Assembly: GCA_003427395.1 (NCBI GenBank)
Contig: BFEA01000072.1
Coordinates: 2,405,315 to 2,425,694 of the forward strand
DNA: 20,380 nucleotides
Origin: Chara braunii
Taxonomy: Eukaryota > Streptophyta > Charophyceae > Charales > Characeae
Direction of reading: 5' to 3'
Positions 1 to 9,260 of the stretch are shown here, piece by piece. A program made the translations under genes and the position numbers. Every line of letters starts with the position of its first letter. Position 1 is the first letter of the stretch. The notes beneath the pieces were generated by a model that saw only the letters and a list, made by a program, of their open reading frames with translations, was not told where the DNA came from and made no database searches.

Positions 1-330
1 CATCAAGTGTAGTATCTGATCCGTGGTCCATCGAGACGGTTTACAGGAAAAAAAAAAAAAACATCCACACTAGACGTACAAGAAAGACTAGAGAGAGAGG
101 GCCAGAGAGACCCCAATCTAACCAGCTACGCGTGCCCCCTCCCCCACCCATCATGATCAAGTGTAGTATCTGCTCTGTTCAGTTTCATATGTGATCCGTT
201 GTCCATGGAGACGTTTTTATGTTCGAAAAGAGGAAAAAAAAGCACGCGCGCTCTCAAGCGAGCGGGCCAGAGAGGGGGGGAGAGAGAGAGAGGTCCATCA
301 AGATGGTTTAAACGCGTGTGGGCAAGATGG

Positions 331-332
<2 letters not shown>

Positions 333-398
<66 letters not shown>
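333..398. repeat. GA dinucleotide microsatellite
   Basis: An essentially uninterrupted GA run of about 66 bases, flanked by GGG on the left and ATCCCAATC on the right. Confidence 0.95.
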
Positions 399-401
<3 letters not shown>

Positions 402-488
402 CAATCGAACTAACTACGTGCCCCCCCCTGCCCCCCCCAGGGGAGAGAGAGAGAGTTCCATTGAGATGGTTAAAACGAGTGCGTGCAA

Positions 489-491
<3 letters not shown>

Positions 492-547
<56 letters not shown>
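492..547. repeat. GA dinucleotide microsatellite
   Basis: A second uninterrupted GA run of about 56 bases, in the same relative position within its repeat unit as the run at 333-398. Confidence 0.95.
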
Positions 548-549
<2 letters not shown>

Positions 550-560
550 AACCGAACTAA

Positions 561-969
561 CTAAGTGGGGGCCCACGATCGCAGAATTGCATATCTCCCG
601 ACATCTGAGAAAATTATTTTTGGTTAGCGGGAGACAGGTATGCAAAGTGTGACACACACACAATAGGTGAGTTTAAATCCGAACAACCAACAACCCAGCA
701 AACCACTATTGAAAGGATTGCAAACTGTGATCAGGTGTTTGACAAGACAAAAAAGCAAAAAAAAACGGAAAAAAAAATATATCCAAGGCTTACAAAGCAA
801 CGTCAGCATTCCATCGGCAGTGTCAACAACAATGCACAGGTGAGCCTAAAAACCACCCCGACCCCACCCAAATCCACGGACCAACAACCCCCTACCACCC
901 TCATTTGCACCCTTTTCCCTTTATTTTCTTGCGGGCGAAACTGCAGCAGGTATCCTTGTTTTTTTTTTA
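561..969. other. Non-coding stretch, nothing recognised
   Basis: No open frame with a recognisable motif and no repeat copy found elsewhere in the window. It contains short A-runs near 750-780 and a T-run near 958-968, just before family A copy 1. Confidence 0.5.
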
Positions 970-1690
970 ACTCATATGGACTCGCAATGCAAGCATACGC
1001 AAACAGTCACAATGATGACATACTATGTAGTACCCATACTAATGCGGTCCTCGTTAATCTCGTGGGTCGCATTCGACACTCAAGTGTCGGCTGACACGCG
1101 TCTTGAGGGAATGATCTCTTGACGTTGGATAACCGCCAAGTGCGGTTGAGAATCACACCCTCTTTTGCACCCTGCGGACGTGGGTGGTACACAGGTTCAT
1201 ACCTGTGGTGGCAATCGTCTCTTATCGCCCTGGAGACTAGCTCCATCATCTAGGGTCTGGAGAGAAATCAAGGGGTTTGACTTTGACAGCTGCCACGGAC
1301 TACAAAGTTCAACCATAGAAATTCTAAAAAGCAAGGGATAAAAAAAGGTCTCTTTTTTTTCTCAAAAACATAATTTGTTTAACCCTTATGCGCGGTCACA
1401 GCAGGCCGCGCGAAACACTCAAGACATGTATTTACATATATATATAGGGTTATAAATATGTGACGATCACTTCTCACAATCACAATGGGACTCCTCTCAG
1501 CCATATATATGTATCTGATCGTAGGCAGTCAAATCTAAAGTCCGAACTACCAAACATATCTGCAATCATTTCAAAGATTCAACCAAAAATTAATGCACTA
1601 CACGGGGTCAACTTCAACCATTCCCTGCATTCATACCCCTCGCTTTAACCGTGCAAGCCTCACTTTTGTGCAACTCTTGAAGGTTAACTT
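970..1690 (+). repeat. Family A repeat, copy 1 (hairpin-rich, non-coding)
   Basis: Colinear by eye with the reverse complement of about 4215-4905. Shared anchors include the CATATG/CATATC start, ACTATGTAGT near 1021, the palindrome at 1074-1089, GTGACGATCACTTCT near 1461, and GTCAACTTCAACC near 1608. Visible stem-loops are CGACACT/AGTGTCG (1074-1089), AACCGC/GCGGTT (1131-1147), CACAGGT/ACCTGTG with loop TCAT (1190-1207) and GCGCGG/CCGCGC (1390-1411). Copy 1 stops near 1690, where copy 2 continues into a different sequence, so copy 1 is probably truncated. No coding frame is credible. The family could be an LTR or leader of an unrecognised retroelement, or a non-autonomous element. Confidence 0.7.
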
Positions 1691-1724
1691 CATTTGACCA
1701 AGTTGTCATGCACATTGGCCATCA

Positions 1725-2222
1725 TTGCGGGGCCCTCAGGCGAAGGAAGATTTCAAGACCCTTTCCTGGGAGTTGAGTTGTCCCTTTCTTGTATCTCGAG
1801 AGTCTGAAACCCCTTCTTCTACCTTTAAGTCTAATCTTATTCAGAAAGGAATGTTGCAGGCGGGATTGCAACCCCGTAGGACCGGAGCAAGACTATGTGG
1901 GGAAACAACCCATCGATTGCGGGAGCTCTGCCGGAACCTAGGCGAGGTTCTGGAGGCAGGGAAGTATCAGGTATATCTTTTTCTGTCTGTATGACCCCAC
2001 TATACCTCTGTTTGACTATTTCCTCTTAAATTGACTGACCGTATGTATGTGATCCCCTATGATTTTGCTTTCTTTCAGGATTCTATCAGACTAAATGGAA
2101 GGAAGGTGTGTGAAAAACCTAAGTTTCTCTTTATTTTGACTCAAAGCAGACTAAGGGATGAACTGGGGGAAGGTGAGAGGAAGGCAGACTACATGCGTTT
2201 GACAGGGTCAACCAATGACTGA
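1725..2222 (+). other. Gene-like stretch with a candidate 108-bp intron
   Basis: An open frame runs from about 1725 to 1970 and stops shortly after a donor-like CAG|GTATAT (intron start 1971). At 2065-2078 there is an acceptor-like pyrimidine tract ending TTTCAG. Removing 1971-2078 keeps the frame open until a stop near 2220, giving roughly 130 residues. The predicted protein is hydrophilic with Arg/Glu-rich parts and resembles no family I recognise. There is no ATG at the left end of the frame. It may be a captured gene fragment, part of an element, or chance. Two good splice-like signals in phase are the only support. Confidence 0.2.
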
Positions 2223-2939
2223 CGTTGTTTTTAAGCTGAATGACCCAGGGCTATGTTTATTTGACTGTTTCTGAAGGATCAGACATTGTTTCTAAGTTGA
2301 ATGACCTGGTTGCTGTGTTTATTTCTGAGGGTTTGCCTGACTGATCTTTGAGACCAAGCATTGTTTGTAAGTGAATGGTTTGGTCTGTCTGTTTCTTTTG
2401 GGGTTTCTGACTGAAGTTTGACTAAAGAATCCAACTTCATGCTTTGAATGATTTTAGGATAGGTTTGAGGGAGATTTTTTTGTCCAAGGTTAAGCATTGT
2501 TTCTAAGTTGAATGGTTTAGCCTGAAAACCACGCACATAAGTATAAACTAAGTATAAACAGGAAGTATTTTATCTGTACTTGCATGTGAACCGGCAGTTG
2601 GACATTGTTTCTAAGTTGAATGGTCCAACGCTAAGCCATACCAATAAGAAGAAAAGGGAAAGTGTCAAGTATAATTGGAAATAATTTGGGCAAGCTGAGC
2701 ATTGTTTCTAAGCTAAATGGCTCAGTCCCCTGCCCATATTTTCATATTCTTTTGAAAACAAAGTCAGAAAATTATTAAACTTTTGATATTAAACAGTTAA
2801 GGGCGACCAGACATTGTTTCTAAGTTGAATGGTTTAGTCATATGCCCAAAGAAGAGAAAAGTAGTTGTGCAACCTGTTCATGTATATCATAAAGGCATGC
2901 TAGACATTATTTCTAAATTGAATGGTCTAGCACTACGCC
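2221..2939. repeat. Array of eight related stem-loops with a conserved loop
   Basis: Eight copies of a motif centred on ATTGTTTCTAAGTTGAATGG lie at about 2223-2250, 2277-2314, 2351-2386, 2487-2523, 2593-2637, 2688-2735, 2801-2847 and 2894-2939. The 12-base loop is nearly constant while the flanking stems differ but stay complementary: GTTGGAC/GTCCAAC, CTGAGC/GCTCAG, GCTAGAC/GTCTAGC, AGACCAAGC/GTTTGGTCT, AGGTTAAGC/GTTTAGCCT. The last four also have an outer pair, GGC/GCC or GGGC/GCCC. The first two copies are weak. Spacing is irregular, about 60-140 bp. Lying directly beyond the distal part of minus-strand family A copy 2, the array may belong to that element. The strand of any transcript is unknown. 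Confidence 0.8.
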
Positions 2940-3249
2940 ATATGTAAGCTGGGTATAAGGGTTAAATCATCTTAAGGATTCATGAACTGTTTTTTGAGGA
3001 TTTTGATTTTGGGATAGTGAGAGTACTTACTCCTTGTGGTTTGACCTTGTATGTGACTGAGTGAGATTACTACTTGGTCTGAGTTTCAGTTTGATAGGTA
3101 GTTGCTTTAGATGTTTGCGACGTGCTAGAGTCATAGGAGATAGTTTTAATTCACGCATTTTCTAAGGCATATTTATTTTACTTAGATCGATTTCTGCATT
3201 TTCTAGGATCATTTCTTATACTTGGTTTTGTATAAATCTTGGTAAGTTA
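2940..3249. other. Non-coding spacer between two repeat arrays
   Basis: An AT-rich, T-rich stretch on the plus strand with no gene and no hairpin of the 2221-2939 type. It joins the stem-loop array to the 122-bp motif array and may be part of the same element. Confidence 0.4.
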
Positions 3250-3830
3250 CTTTCTCTACGGGAAGCGCTTCCGAATTTTGTACAAATCCAAGGAGTTAGT
3301 CAATCTTTGACTTTTCCAAGTTCAGTTTGTTCAAATCTCATATATTGCTTAGTAGAAATCTGGGACGTCTCATTTTCTAAAAGAAGTGCTGCCTAAATTT
3401 TTGCTAATTCAAGGAGTTAGACAAAATTAGACCTTGAGAAGTCAAAGTTACTTCAGATTCTAAACTTAGCTTTGTACAAATTTTGGATTACGACTTTCTT
3501 AAAGGGGGTGCTGCCGAATTTTGTATTAGTTGAACTCAACTTTTGCTCTTGGTTCATATCTGACTTAGTACAAATTTGGAATGCCTTATTTTGTAAAGGA
3601 AGTGCTGCTCGAATTTTTACTAATTTAGGGAGTTAGACAAAGTTTGACTTTATAGAATTGAAGTTTGGTTTTTGCTTCATATTTGAGTTACTATAAATTT
3701 CGATAAGACACTTTCCCTACGGGAGGCGCTACCAAAATTTTCTTAGTTTAGAGGAGTTAGATTATATTTTGACAGATGACAATTCTGGCAATCCACTCTG
3801 TATAGAGGAGATTCTGCCAAAGGTCTACGT
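3250..3830 (-). repeat. Roughly 122-bp-period motif array within family A copy 2
   Basis: Read on the minus strand, a motif like AATTCGGCAGCACTTCC followed by a few T/A and GAAAG recurs, usually preceded by CTAACTCC. On the plus strand the cores sit near 3261, 3382, 3504, 3598, 3720 and 3804, so spacings are about 121, 122, 94, 122 and 84. The core near 3261 is the perfect 12-base palindrome GGAAGCGCTTCC. Family A copy 3 has the same motif in the opposite orientation with spacings of 122 and 123. I see no open frame through the array. Confidence 0.75.
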
Positions 3831-4905
3831 TTTCATTCAGCACTGACTTAGGGGTAGACACATGATTAGTTAAGTAGAATGATTTTTTGTGAAAATCGTG
3901 ATATGGAGATTACTTTCGATTTGAACTCATAGATTTAGCTTGGGGATTGGTTTGTCTTGGGTTACAGGTCCTCTTGAACGTTTGATTCGAAATCAGGATT
4001 AGATTCAGCCTAATCCTGCGAGGATCATCTTTTGTTATCACTGATAACAGGTCGGTTGTCGATTCGTCGGTCTACGACTCAACTCCAATTCATCCTCAAT
4101 ACTCAACCTAAAAGGCTTTAGCTCTGGTGATTATTTTTGTTGTTTTATTAAGGTTTTCACCCGGATTTTTATTAAATGATCATTTAACAAAGGTACCGAG
4201 TATTTAATTATGGGAGGTTGGACAAAGGTTGGGGCTTGCATGGCTAAAGCAAGGGGTATGAGTATAGAGGTTGGTTGAAGTTGACTCCGTTTAGTGTGTG
4301 GGCTTTTGGTTGACTCTTCGATGTGGTTGCAGGTATGTTCTGTGGTTCAGATTTTGGATTTGGACTGCCTGCGATCGCACACATATATATGGTTTTGAGG
4401 AGTCTCATTGTGATTGTAAGAAGTAATCGTCACATAGTTATTCCCTCTTACATATATACATGTATAACCCTATGTTGGGTGTTCGCGTGGCCTGAGGTAC
4501 CCACGCTTAAGGGTTTAATTAAGGTTGAGATTGGGAAAGGGAGGAAAACCCCCTCTATTGGTTGTATGCTTCTTAAAGGATGTTGGTCCTGGGCCTGGAT
4601 TCAAGGTCCTTGTCCAGGATATCCCAGTTCTTAGACTCTGCATGGAAGGGACCTCCCCCCACGCAGAGCCTATTTGCCCTGCCTACCGGAACACTCAGCC
4701 TAAAGGTCGGAGGTGCGCGGAGGTCGCACGATTGTTCCTTCAGCCGTGCAATATCGTGAAGGGGTAAGCCTTCACGATATTTCGAGTATGACACTTGAGT
4801 GTCATAGATGGTACTCGGATCCACGAAGGACCACTCGATTATGGGCACTACATAGTACGCCATCATTGCGACTGCTTGCATATTAATGCATTGCTAGTTG
4901 ATATG
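3250..4905 (-). repeat. Family A repeat, copy 2 (longest of the inverted pair)
   Basis: Reading leftwards from about 4905, this copy matches copy 1 to about 4215 and copy 3 well beyond that. Strong stem-loops are TGACACT/AGTGTCA (4789-4804), 13-bp arms AATATCGTGAAGG/CCTTCACGATATT (4750-4781), a nested stem around 4590-4626 (CTGGG..CCCAG enclosing CTGGA..TCCAG), GCGTGG/CCACGC (4485-4506), TGTTATC/GATAACA (4033-4049) and CAGGATTA/TAATCCTG (3994-4018). It ends in the 122-bp motif array. The short open frames here overlap these palindromes and are not credible genes. The stem-loop array at 2221-2939 may continue the same element. Confidence 0.7.
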
Positions 4906-5170
4906 GGAAGGTTTTGCGTCCGCGCGGTTTTAAACTAAGTCTCGCGCAAGACGCCTATTCGACTTTCGCATCAGAAAGTTATGGGATGGCTGCAAGGGGA
5001 CTATGATTGTTGTCGCATTGATTGTTCTGCATCGTTCTGTATATGTGTGTGTGCGTACGTGTTTTAATCTTTTATATATTCCTAGAGTGGTGTACGAGTG
5101 GCGTGTGGGATGCGTCCTAGTCGAGCGACGACGAGTCACGTTTGAGAGAAGGTTAACAACAATCGTATTT
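4906..5170. other. Spacer, nothing recognised
   Basis: No repeat partner in the window and no credible coding frame. It includes a short TG-rich patch near 5040-5060. Confidence 0.4.
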
Positions 5171-5345
5171 TTCATCACCACTTTAGGACGCAGCCTGCCT
5201 AAACAGGTGGTTTTCAGGGTCTTCGGACCTTTCACCACTTCATAATCATTCAGGTCTGAAAATCTTGAATGGTCCTGAAGTGGTGAAAGCTCCGAAGATC
5301 GTGAAAACCACATGTTTAGGCATGTTGCATCCTCAAGTGGTGAAG
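5171..5345. repeat. Foldback element with about 80-bp inverted arms
   Basis: The left arm (5171-5252) and the right arm (5266-5345) are reverse complements with about one difference every 7-8 bases and a loop of about 13 bases. Both arms carry CCTAAACA, GTGGTTTTCA, TCTTCGGA and TTTCACCACTTCA in order. Open frames on both strands across this stretch simply follow the palindrome. It resembles a MITE or foldback transposon, but no target duplication is obvious. Confidence 0.85.
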
Positions 5346-5346
5346 A

Positions 5347-5450
5347 GTGGTTTTCATGGTCTTCGGACATTTCACCACTTTAGGACCATTCGGGATTTTC
5401 ATACTGCCCAAAACTCTCACTTGACCACTTCAGGACACCCTTCACCACTA
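5347..5450. repeat. Partial direct copy of the foldback left arm
   Basis: 5347-5400 repeats 5207-5262 in direct orientation (GTGGTTTTCA, TGGTCTTCGGACATTTCACC). Two further fragments of the CCACTTCAGGAC / TTCACCACT motif follow up to about 5450. Confidence 0.75.
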
Positions 5451-6120
5451 GCGAGTAATGCTCGACAAAATAGTAACACTATGTAGGGTCGATCATGAAA
5501 TTGGAAGCCTGAAATAGGGATATATGCCTAACTGAAGACCGACACTAGGGTGATGAGGGATGCAGTGGGTAAGAGAAACATGCACACAACTCACCGACTG
5601 GGGGAGAAAGCTAGATCTAGGAGCACGGAAGCCAAGATAAAGCTATGGTCCTAGTACCTATGTGATACCAAGGAAGAACCCAACTCGGAGAGACCCGACT
5701 AAGTGAGAACCATCAGGCGACACATGCAAGGGAATGTACAAGGTATGGTGGTGGCGTGAAGTAGTCAAGTGCAAAGTAGTTGAAGCCGATAAGGTAGTTG
5801 AAGCGTCGAAGTGGTCGATCACGTCGATGAAATAGGAGTCAAGTCAGTGTCAAAGCAGAGTCGCAAAACGCTGACATCCTAAAGAAGTCGATGATGAAGT
5901 ACATGAAGGTGTGAGTAAGTAGAAAAATAGTAGGTGATCAGAGTGTCAGTCGTCGAGACGCCGAGGGTGTCAACGAGTGCGTTGTGGACAGGCGGAGGCG
6001 TCTGTTTGCTGCTGAAGAATGACCTCAGGGGGAGCGGGCTCGTCCTCAAAATCTCTTCAGCTAGAGGAAGAGGAAGAGATAAGTCAGATGAGTAGGAGCA
6101 GATGTCTCAGCGTGACAAGC
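5451..6120 (-). other. Region downstream of the chromovirus, possible 3' LTR remnant
   Basis: This is where the 3' non-coding region and 3' LTR of the minus-strand gypsy element should lie. On the minus strand it contains pyrimidine-rich text and loosely repeated phrases such as TTCAACTAC and GACTACTTC near 5755-5820. A possible LTR end, CCCTACA, lies near 5484-5490. No second copy exists in the window to define LTR boundaries, so this is inferred from position only. Confidence 0.25.
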
Positions 6121-6124
6121 ACGA

Positions 6125-6573
6125 TCATATACACATATGCTCCAAGTGCTCGAGGGGCTTCCAAGTAGCCTCCTCATCAGGATTACCCTTCCAACACACA
6201 ATGTACTCAATGCGTGGTTGAGTATCGTCGGTTACTCGGTGATATACGATGTCGAAAACAACGAACTCCTTCTGATCATCCACCATAATAGGTGGAGGGC
6301 GCTCATAAGAACGTCCGGTGAAGCGCTCAGCGGTCTGCAATAAAGATGCAGCAAAAAGACGTGGTGAACATCGTGTACGCTAGCCTGTCGAAGGTAATCA
6401 AATAGCTTCACACAAAAGATTACTGGACTAGTAGTAGTATCAGGACCAACAACCTGAATTATGCGGCATGAGCCGAAGAAGTGACGTCTGAACTTGAGAA
6501 GCGTATTCGTTTGAAGCTGCAAATGACATGCCTTGACGAGCACATCGTCACCAACTTTGAATTGATGATCCAT
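6125..6573 (-). pseudogene. Integrase C-terminal part and chromodomain of the gypsy element
   Basis: The frame from 6573 begins with FKVGDDVLVKA and contains FRRHFFGSCRIIQVVGP, which is the SH3-like C-terminal part of gypsy integrase. A frameshift near 6300-6340 moves into the frame that carries the chromodomain: FDIVYHRV, then IEYIVCWKGNPDEEATWKPL. The aromatic and acidic pattern (Y-x-V-x-W-K-G, then EATWKPLEHL) is typical of chromodomains in chromoviruses, where this domain is thought to direct integration to marked chromatin. The run ends MCI and a stop near 6125. Two frames are needed to read it, so it is broken. Confidence 0.85.
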
Positions 6574-6588
6574 TCGTTATGGGTTCAC

Positions 6589-7410
6589 TCATGCGGCCAT
6601 GCGACTCTGGGAGTTAGTTAGACTCTCATGTGTCCGCCTCATAATCGCCGTCGTGTTGGCGATCCAGTCATCAAGCACAGGACAATAAGCATTTGGGCGC
6701 AACCACGACGGTCGTAGGAAATCCGTGGGTACGCGAGGGTGGTAGTCGAGGTTGCAAAAAAATGGCAACATCTCCGTGGTTGGCGAAACGACGTGGTTGT
6801 ATACAATCTCCACGTAGACTAAATATGAGTCTCACTGTCAGTCATCCCTAACAAACTTTCAGAGGATATTACCAAAAGTTTTATTAGTGACCTCAGTCTG
6901 ACCATCCATCTGAGGGTGGTAAGACGATGAAAAACAGAGTTGTGATCTATACATCTCGTGTATGCGTCGCCAGAATGTGCTGGTAAAGCGCATGTCACTG
7001 TCAGAGATAATGCTCTGAGGTAAGCCGTGATCTCTCACAACTCAGTCGAAGACGACGTAGGCGACCTTGCGAGCGCTAATGTGATAGCGGCACGACACAA
7101 AACGTGCACGCTTCGTGAAGCAATCGACGATGACCAAGATAGCAGCGCTCAATAGGTGGGGGGAAGGGACCAACAAATTTCATCGAGATAAACTGCCAAC
7201 GACCCTCAGGTATAGGTAGGGGCTGAAGTAACCCATACGGAAGGTGATTCGCACTGTTCACCTCCAGGCAGGTAGGACACTCCTGAACGTAGGCTTTGAC
7301 GGAGTCCTTGGACTTCGGACAGACGTATAGGCAGCAAACACGAACCAACGTCTCGTGGAAGCCCATATGACCGGCAACCGCCTGGTCCTGGAACTCTGCT
7401 ACAACCTAGA
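6589..7410 (-). pseudogene. Integrase zinc finger and catalytic core of the gypsy element, broken
   Basis: The HHCC zinc finger is visible (GHMGFHETL, then ECPTCLEV near 7270-7280). The core begins FISMKFVGPFP at about 7170-7187; family members have Asp where Lys stands (codon 7178-7180), so the first catalytic residue is lost. The second Asp (SDSDMRF, codon 7000-7002) and the Glu (GQTEVTN, codon 6892-6894) remain and are 35 residues apart, as in DD35E enzymes. A frameshift lies between about 7090 and 7050. In-frame TGA codons follow at 6859-6861 and near 6835-6840. The tail (6813-6589) has the YNHVVSPTTEMLPFFCNLDYHP segment expected between core and C-terminal domain. Confidence 0.85.
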
Positions 7411-7604
7411 CACTGAGTTGTCCAATGGAGGAAACGCAGATACATGATTCTAGCTAACCAAATTTACCATGTTAGTATACGAGACCGTTATCACCGAGGG
7501 AGTATGAAGGAACGATCTTGCCACTCCGCAGTGTCGTGTGGATGTTACGATTAATCCAAACAGTTGTGGTACTGAGTGCGATATATATATCGATCACCGA
7601 CTAA

Positions 7605-8200
7605 TTAACGGTGGTGACTGAGATGACAGTAAGGTAGATGGGTTGTGATCAGGACGACGAGACAAAGCATTGGTGATACGGTTCGTTCCACCCTTGATAG
7701 GTTGAGTAGTGAAACTGAACTCAGATAAATCAAGTTATCAGCGTGTCCCTCGAGGGGAGAGTTTGGGCTTTGTGACGAAAGTTTGAACAACTGAGTTATC
7801 TATTCGCATCGTAAAGGGCGTCTCGTTCAAATAATTATGTCGATGCCGAGTAGCATAGATTACTGCGAGAACCTCTTGTTCATCGACAGTGTAGTTTATC
7901 TCAGCAGACAGTAGCTGACGGGAGTAGAAAGCAATCGGGCAATCCCAAGCACGAGCCTCGACAGTCCCATCCTCCACGATGGTCAGGGAGTAAGTGACGG
8001 GAGGACTATCAGTGGAGGAAAGTAGTCATCAGTCGAGAAGCAGTGTCAGCAGGAGTGGGGGGGGAAGTGAGGAACATGGGGATAAGGTATATCAGGAAGA
8101 GTGGGAAATACTTGAGAAAGTACAGATCCTACTGAAAAATTTGACGCATCAGTGGTGACTATTAAGGAATGATCGAAATCGGGGAGGTGAAGAATTGGCG
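7605..8200 (-). pseudogene. RNase H domain of the gypsy element, broken
   Basis: The minus-strand frame near 8142-8156 reads TTDAS, the first catalytic Asp, followed by SVGSVLSQ. After a gap in the reading frame, 7977-7738 continues with PIAFYSRQLLSAEINY, then DEQEVLAVIYA carrying the catalytic Glu, and MRIDN carrying the next Asp. All three acidic positions I can place are therefore retained, but no single frame links them. RNase H removes the RNA strand during retrotransposon reverse transcription. The segment 7737-7605 probably holds the degraded link to the integrase. Confidence 0.8.
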
Positions 8201-9110
8201 TACAAGGCAGTCACCGCCTTCTTGAGGGCGCGAAAGGCGACCTCACAAAGGGGTATCCAAAACCATGGCAGATTTTTCCAGAGGACGCTAGAGGTACGAA
8301 TATAGGAATGCCTAGTGTATCCCCGGATGCAATTACTATAGTAACTAGTGAGGCCTAGGAAACTACCAAGCTGCTTGACAGATGTGAGGACGGGTCACTC
8401 CGCAATAGCAGTGATCATCGCGTCATCCATGTAAAGACCCTTGTCAGACACATCGTCTCCTAGGAAGTCCACTTTGCGTTGGGCAAAGCGGCACTTACTA
8501 AGCTTGGCATAGAAGTCATGCTTGCATAAGTGTTGTAGGATATCTCGTAGGTGTCTGAGGTGGTCTTCTAAGGTACAACTGTAGAGCAAAATGTCATTCA
8601 GGTATACATGAACGTATTTTTCAAGGATGTTTCTGAAGATATTGTTCATCAACGTCTAAAAGATTGCGGGTGCATTAGTGAGGCCGAATGGCATCACCGT
8701 CAACTCGTAGTGGCCGAAGCGCGACTGAAAGGTGGTCTTCGACTGCAGCAACGTGGATCTGGAGGTAACCGCTATGAAGATCGATCTTCGTGAAGGAACG
8801 GTTGTCGGTCAAATGGTCAAAGAGCTCATCTGCGCGAGGCATGGGATAAATGTTCTTAACAGTATAACGATTAACTTGAAGGTCGCAGAAGTCAATGTCA
8901 AGGCAGAGAGTTTCATCTGCTTTGCGAGCAAAGAGGACGGGTGCAACCCAGGGGAAGTTACTAGGTTTAATGAGACCCAGTCAAAGGAGCTCCTCAAGCT
9001 GACTTCCATCGCCTCTAAAATCGAGAGTCGGTAGGGTGTTTGATGGTGGACACGATAGTCAGGCACGAGCTGGATAGAATGCTCAACACCGCGCATCGGA
9101 GGAATCCTGT
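8201..9110 (-). pseudogene. Reverse transcriptase of the gypsy element, broken and active-site mutant
   Basis: From the right, minus-strand frames show VEHSIQLVPDYRVHHQTPYR (start of the domain, about 9085-9030), [10 protein letters not shown] with the first catalytic Asp (about 8770-8800), [15 protein letters not shown] (about 8665-8710), then VYLNDILLYS (about 8586-8607). The last is the normally Tyr-x-Asp-Asp catalytic box; here Asn replaces the first Asp (codon 8596-8598). SKCRFAQRKVDFLG and KQLGSFLGLTSYYS follow, the latter the usual link to RNase H. There is a frameshift between the KIDL and MPFG segments, a stop just after NAPAIF, and others downstream. It cannot make an active enzyme. 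Confidence 0.9.
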
Positions 9111-9260
9111 TGTACGAGAAATACGGGAGAAAATATCACGGTACTCTCGAATCAGGTCGCAAACGGCCGACTTTAAGTCAGTCATGAACCATGTGAGTTC
9201 CTCAATGTCGGCATCAACACGAGACGTATGTGTAGACTCGATAGTGGATGGTGTTGGGAC

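Larger units (their letters stand above)
1..560. repeat. Degenerate composite minisatellite with embedded GA tracts
   Basis: Related blocks recur through this stretch. One block begins ATCAAGTGTAGTATCTG near 2 and again near 157, each followed by a version of GATCCGTNGTCCAT and GAGACG. A second block (TCCAT, then GAGATGGTT or AAGATGGTTT, then GTGNGNGCAAGATG, a GA run, and CCCAATCGAACTAACTA) occurs near 294-420 and 453-565, with a weaker version near 85-145 (CCCAATCTAACCAGCTACG). The long open frames here encode only Arg-Glu or Ser-Leu alternation from the GA tract and are not genes. Confidence 0.7.

Noticed and set aside
126-663. Long open frames encoding Arg-Glu or Ser-Leu repeats
   Set aside because: They are translations of GA microsatellites and are open on both strands for that reason only.
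2221-2939. CRISPR-like array of repeats and spacers
   Set aside because: Spacing is irregular, the conserved part is a loop rather than a full repeat, flanking arms vary in concert, and the surroundings are eukaryotic.
4573-4881. 102-codon minus-strand frame
   Set aside because: It lies across the conserved hairpins of family A copy 2, and the homologous part of copy 3 is not open in the same frame over its length.
4930-5486. Overlapping open frames on both strands
   Set aside because: They follow the arms of the foldback palindrome and its duplicate and contain no recognisable motif.
5485-5990. Defined 3' LTR for the gypsy element
   Set aside because: No second copy is present in the window and no terminal TG..CA pair or polypurine tract could be fixed; only a weak positional call was kept.
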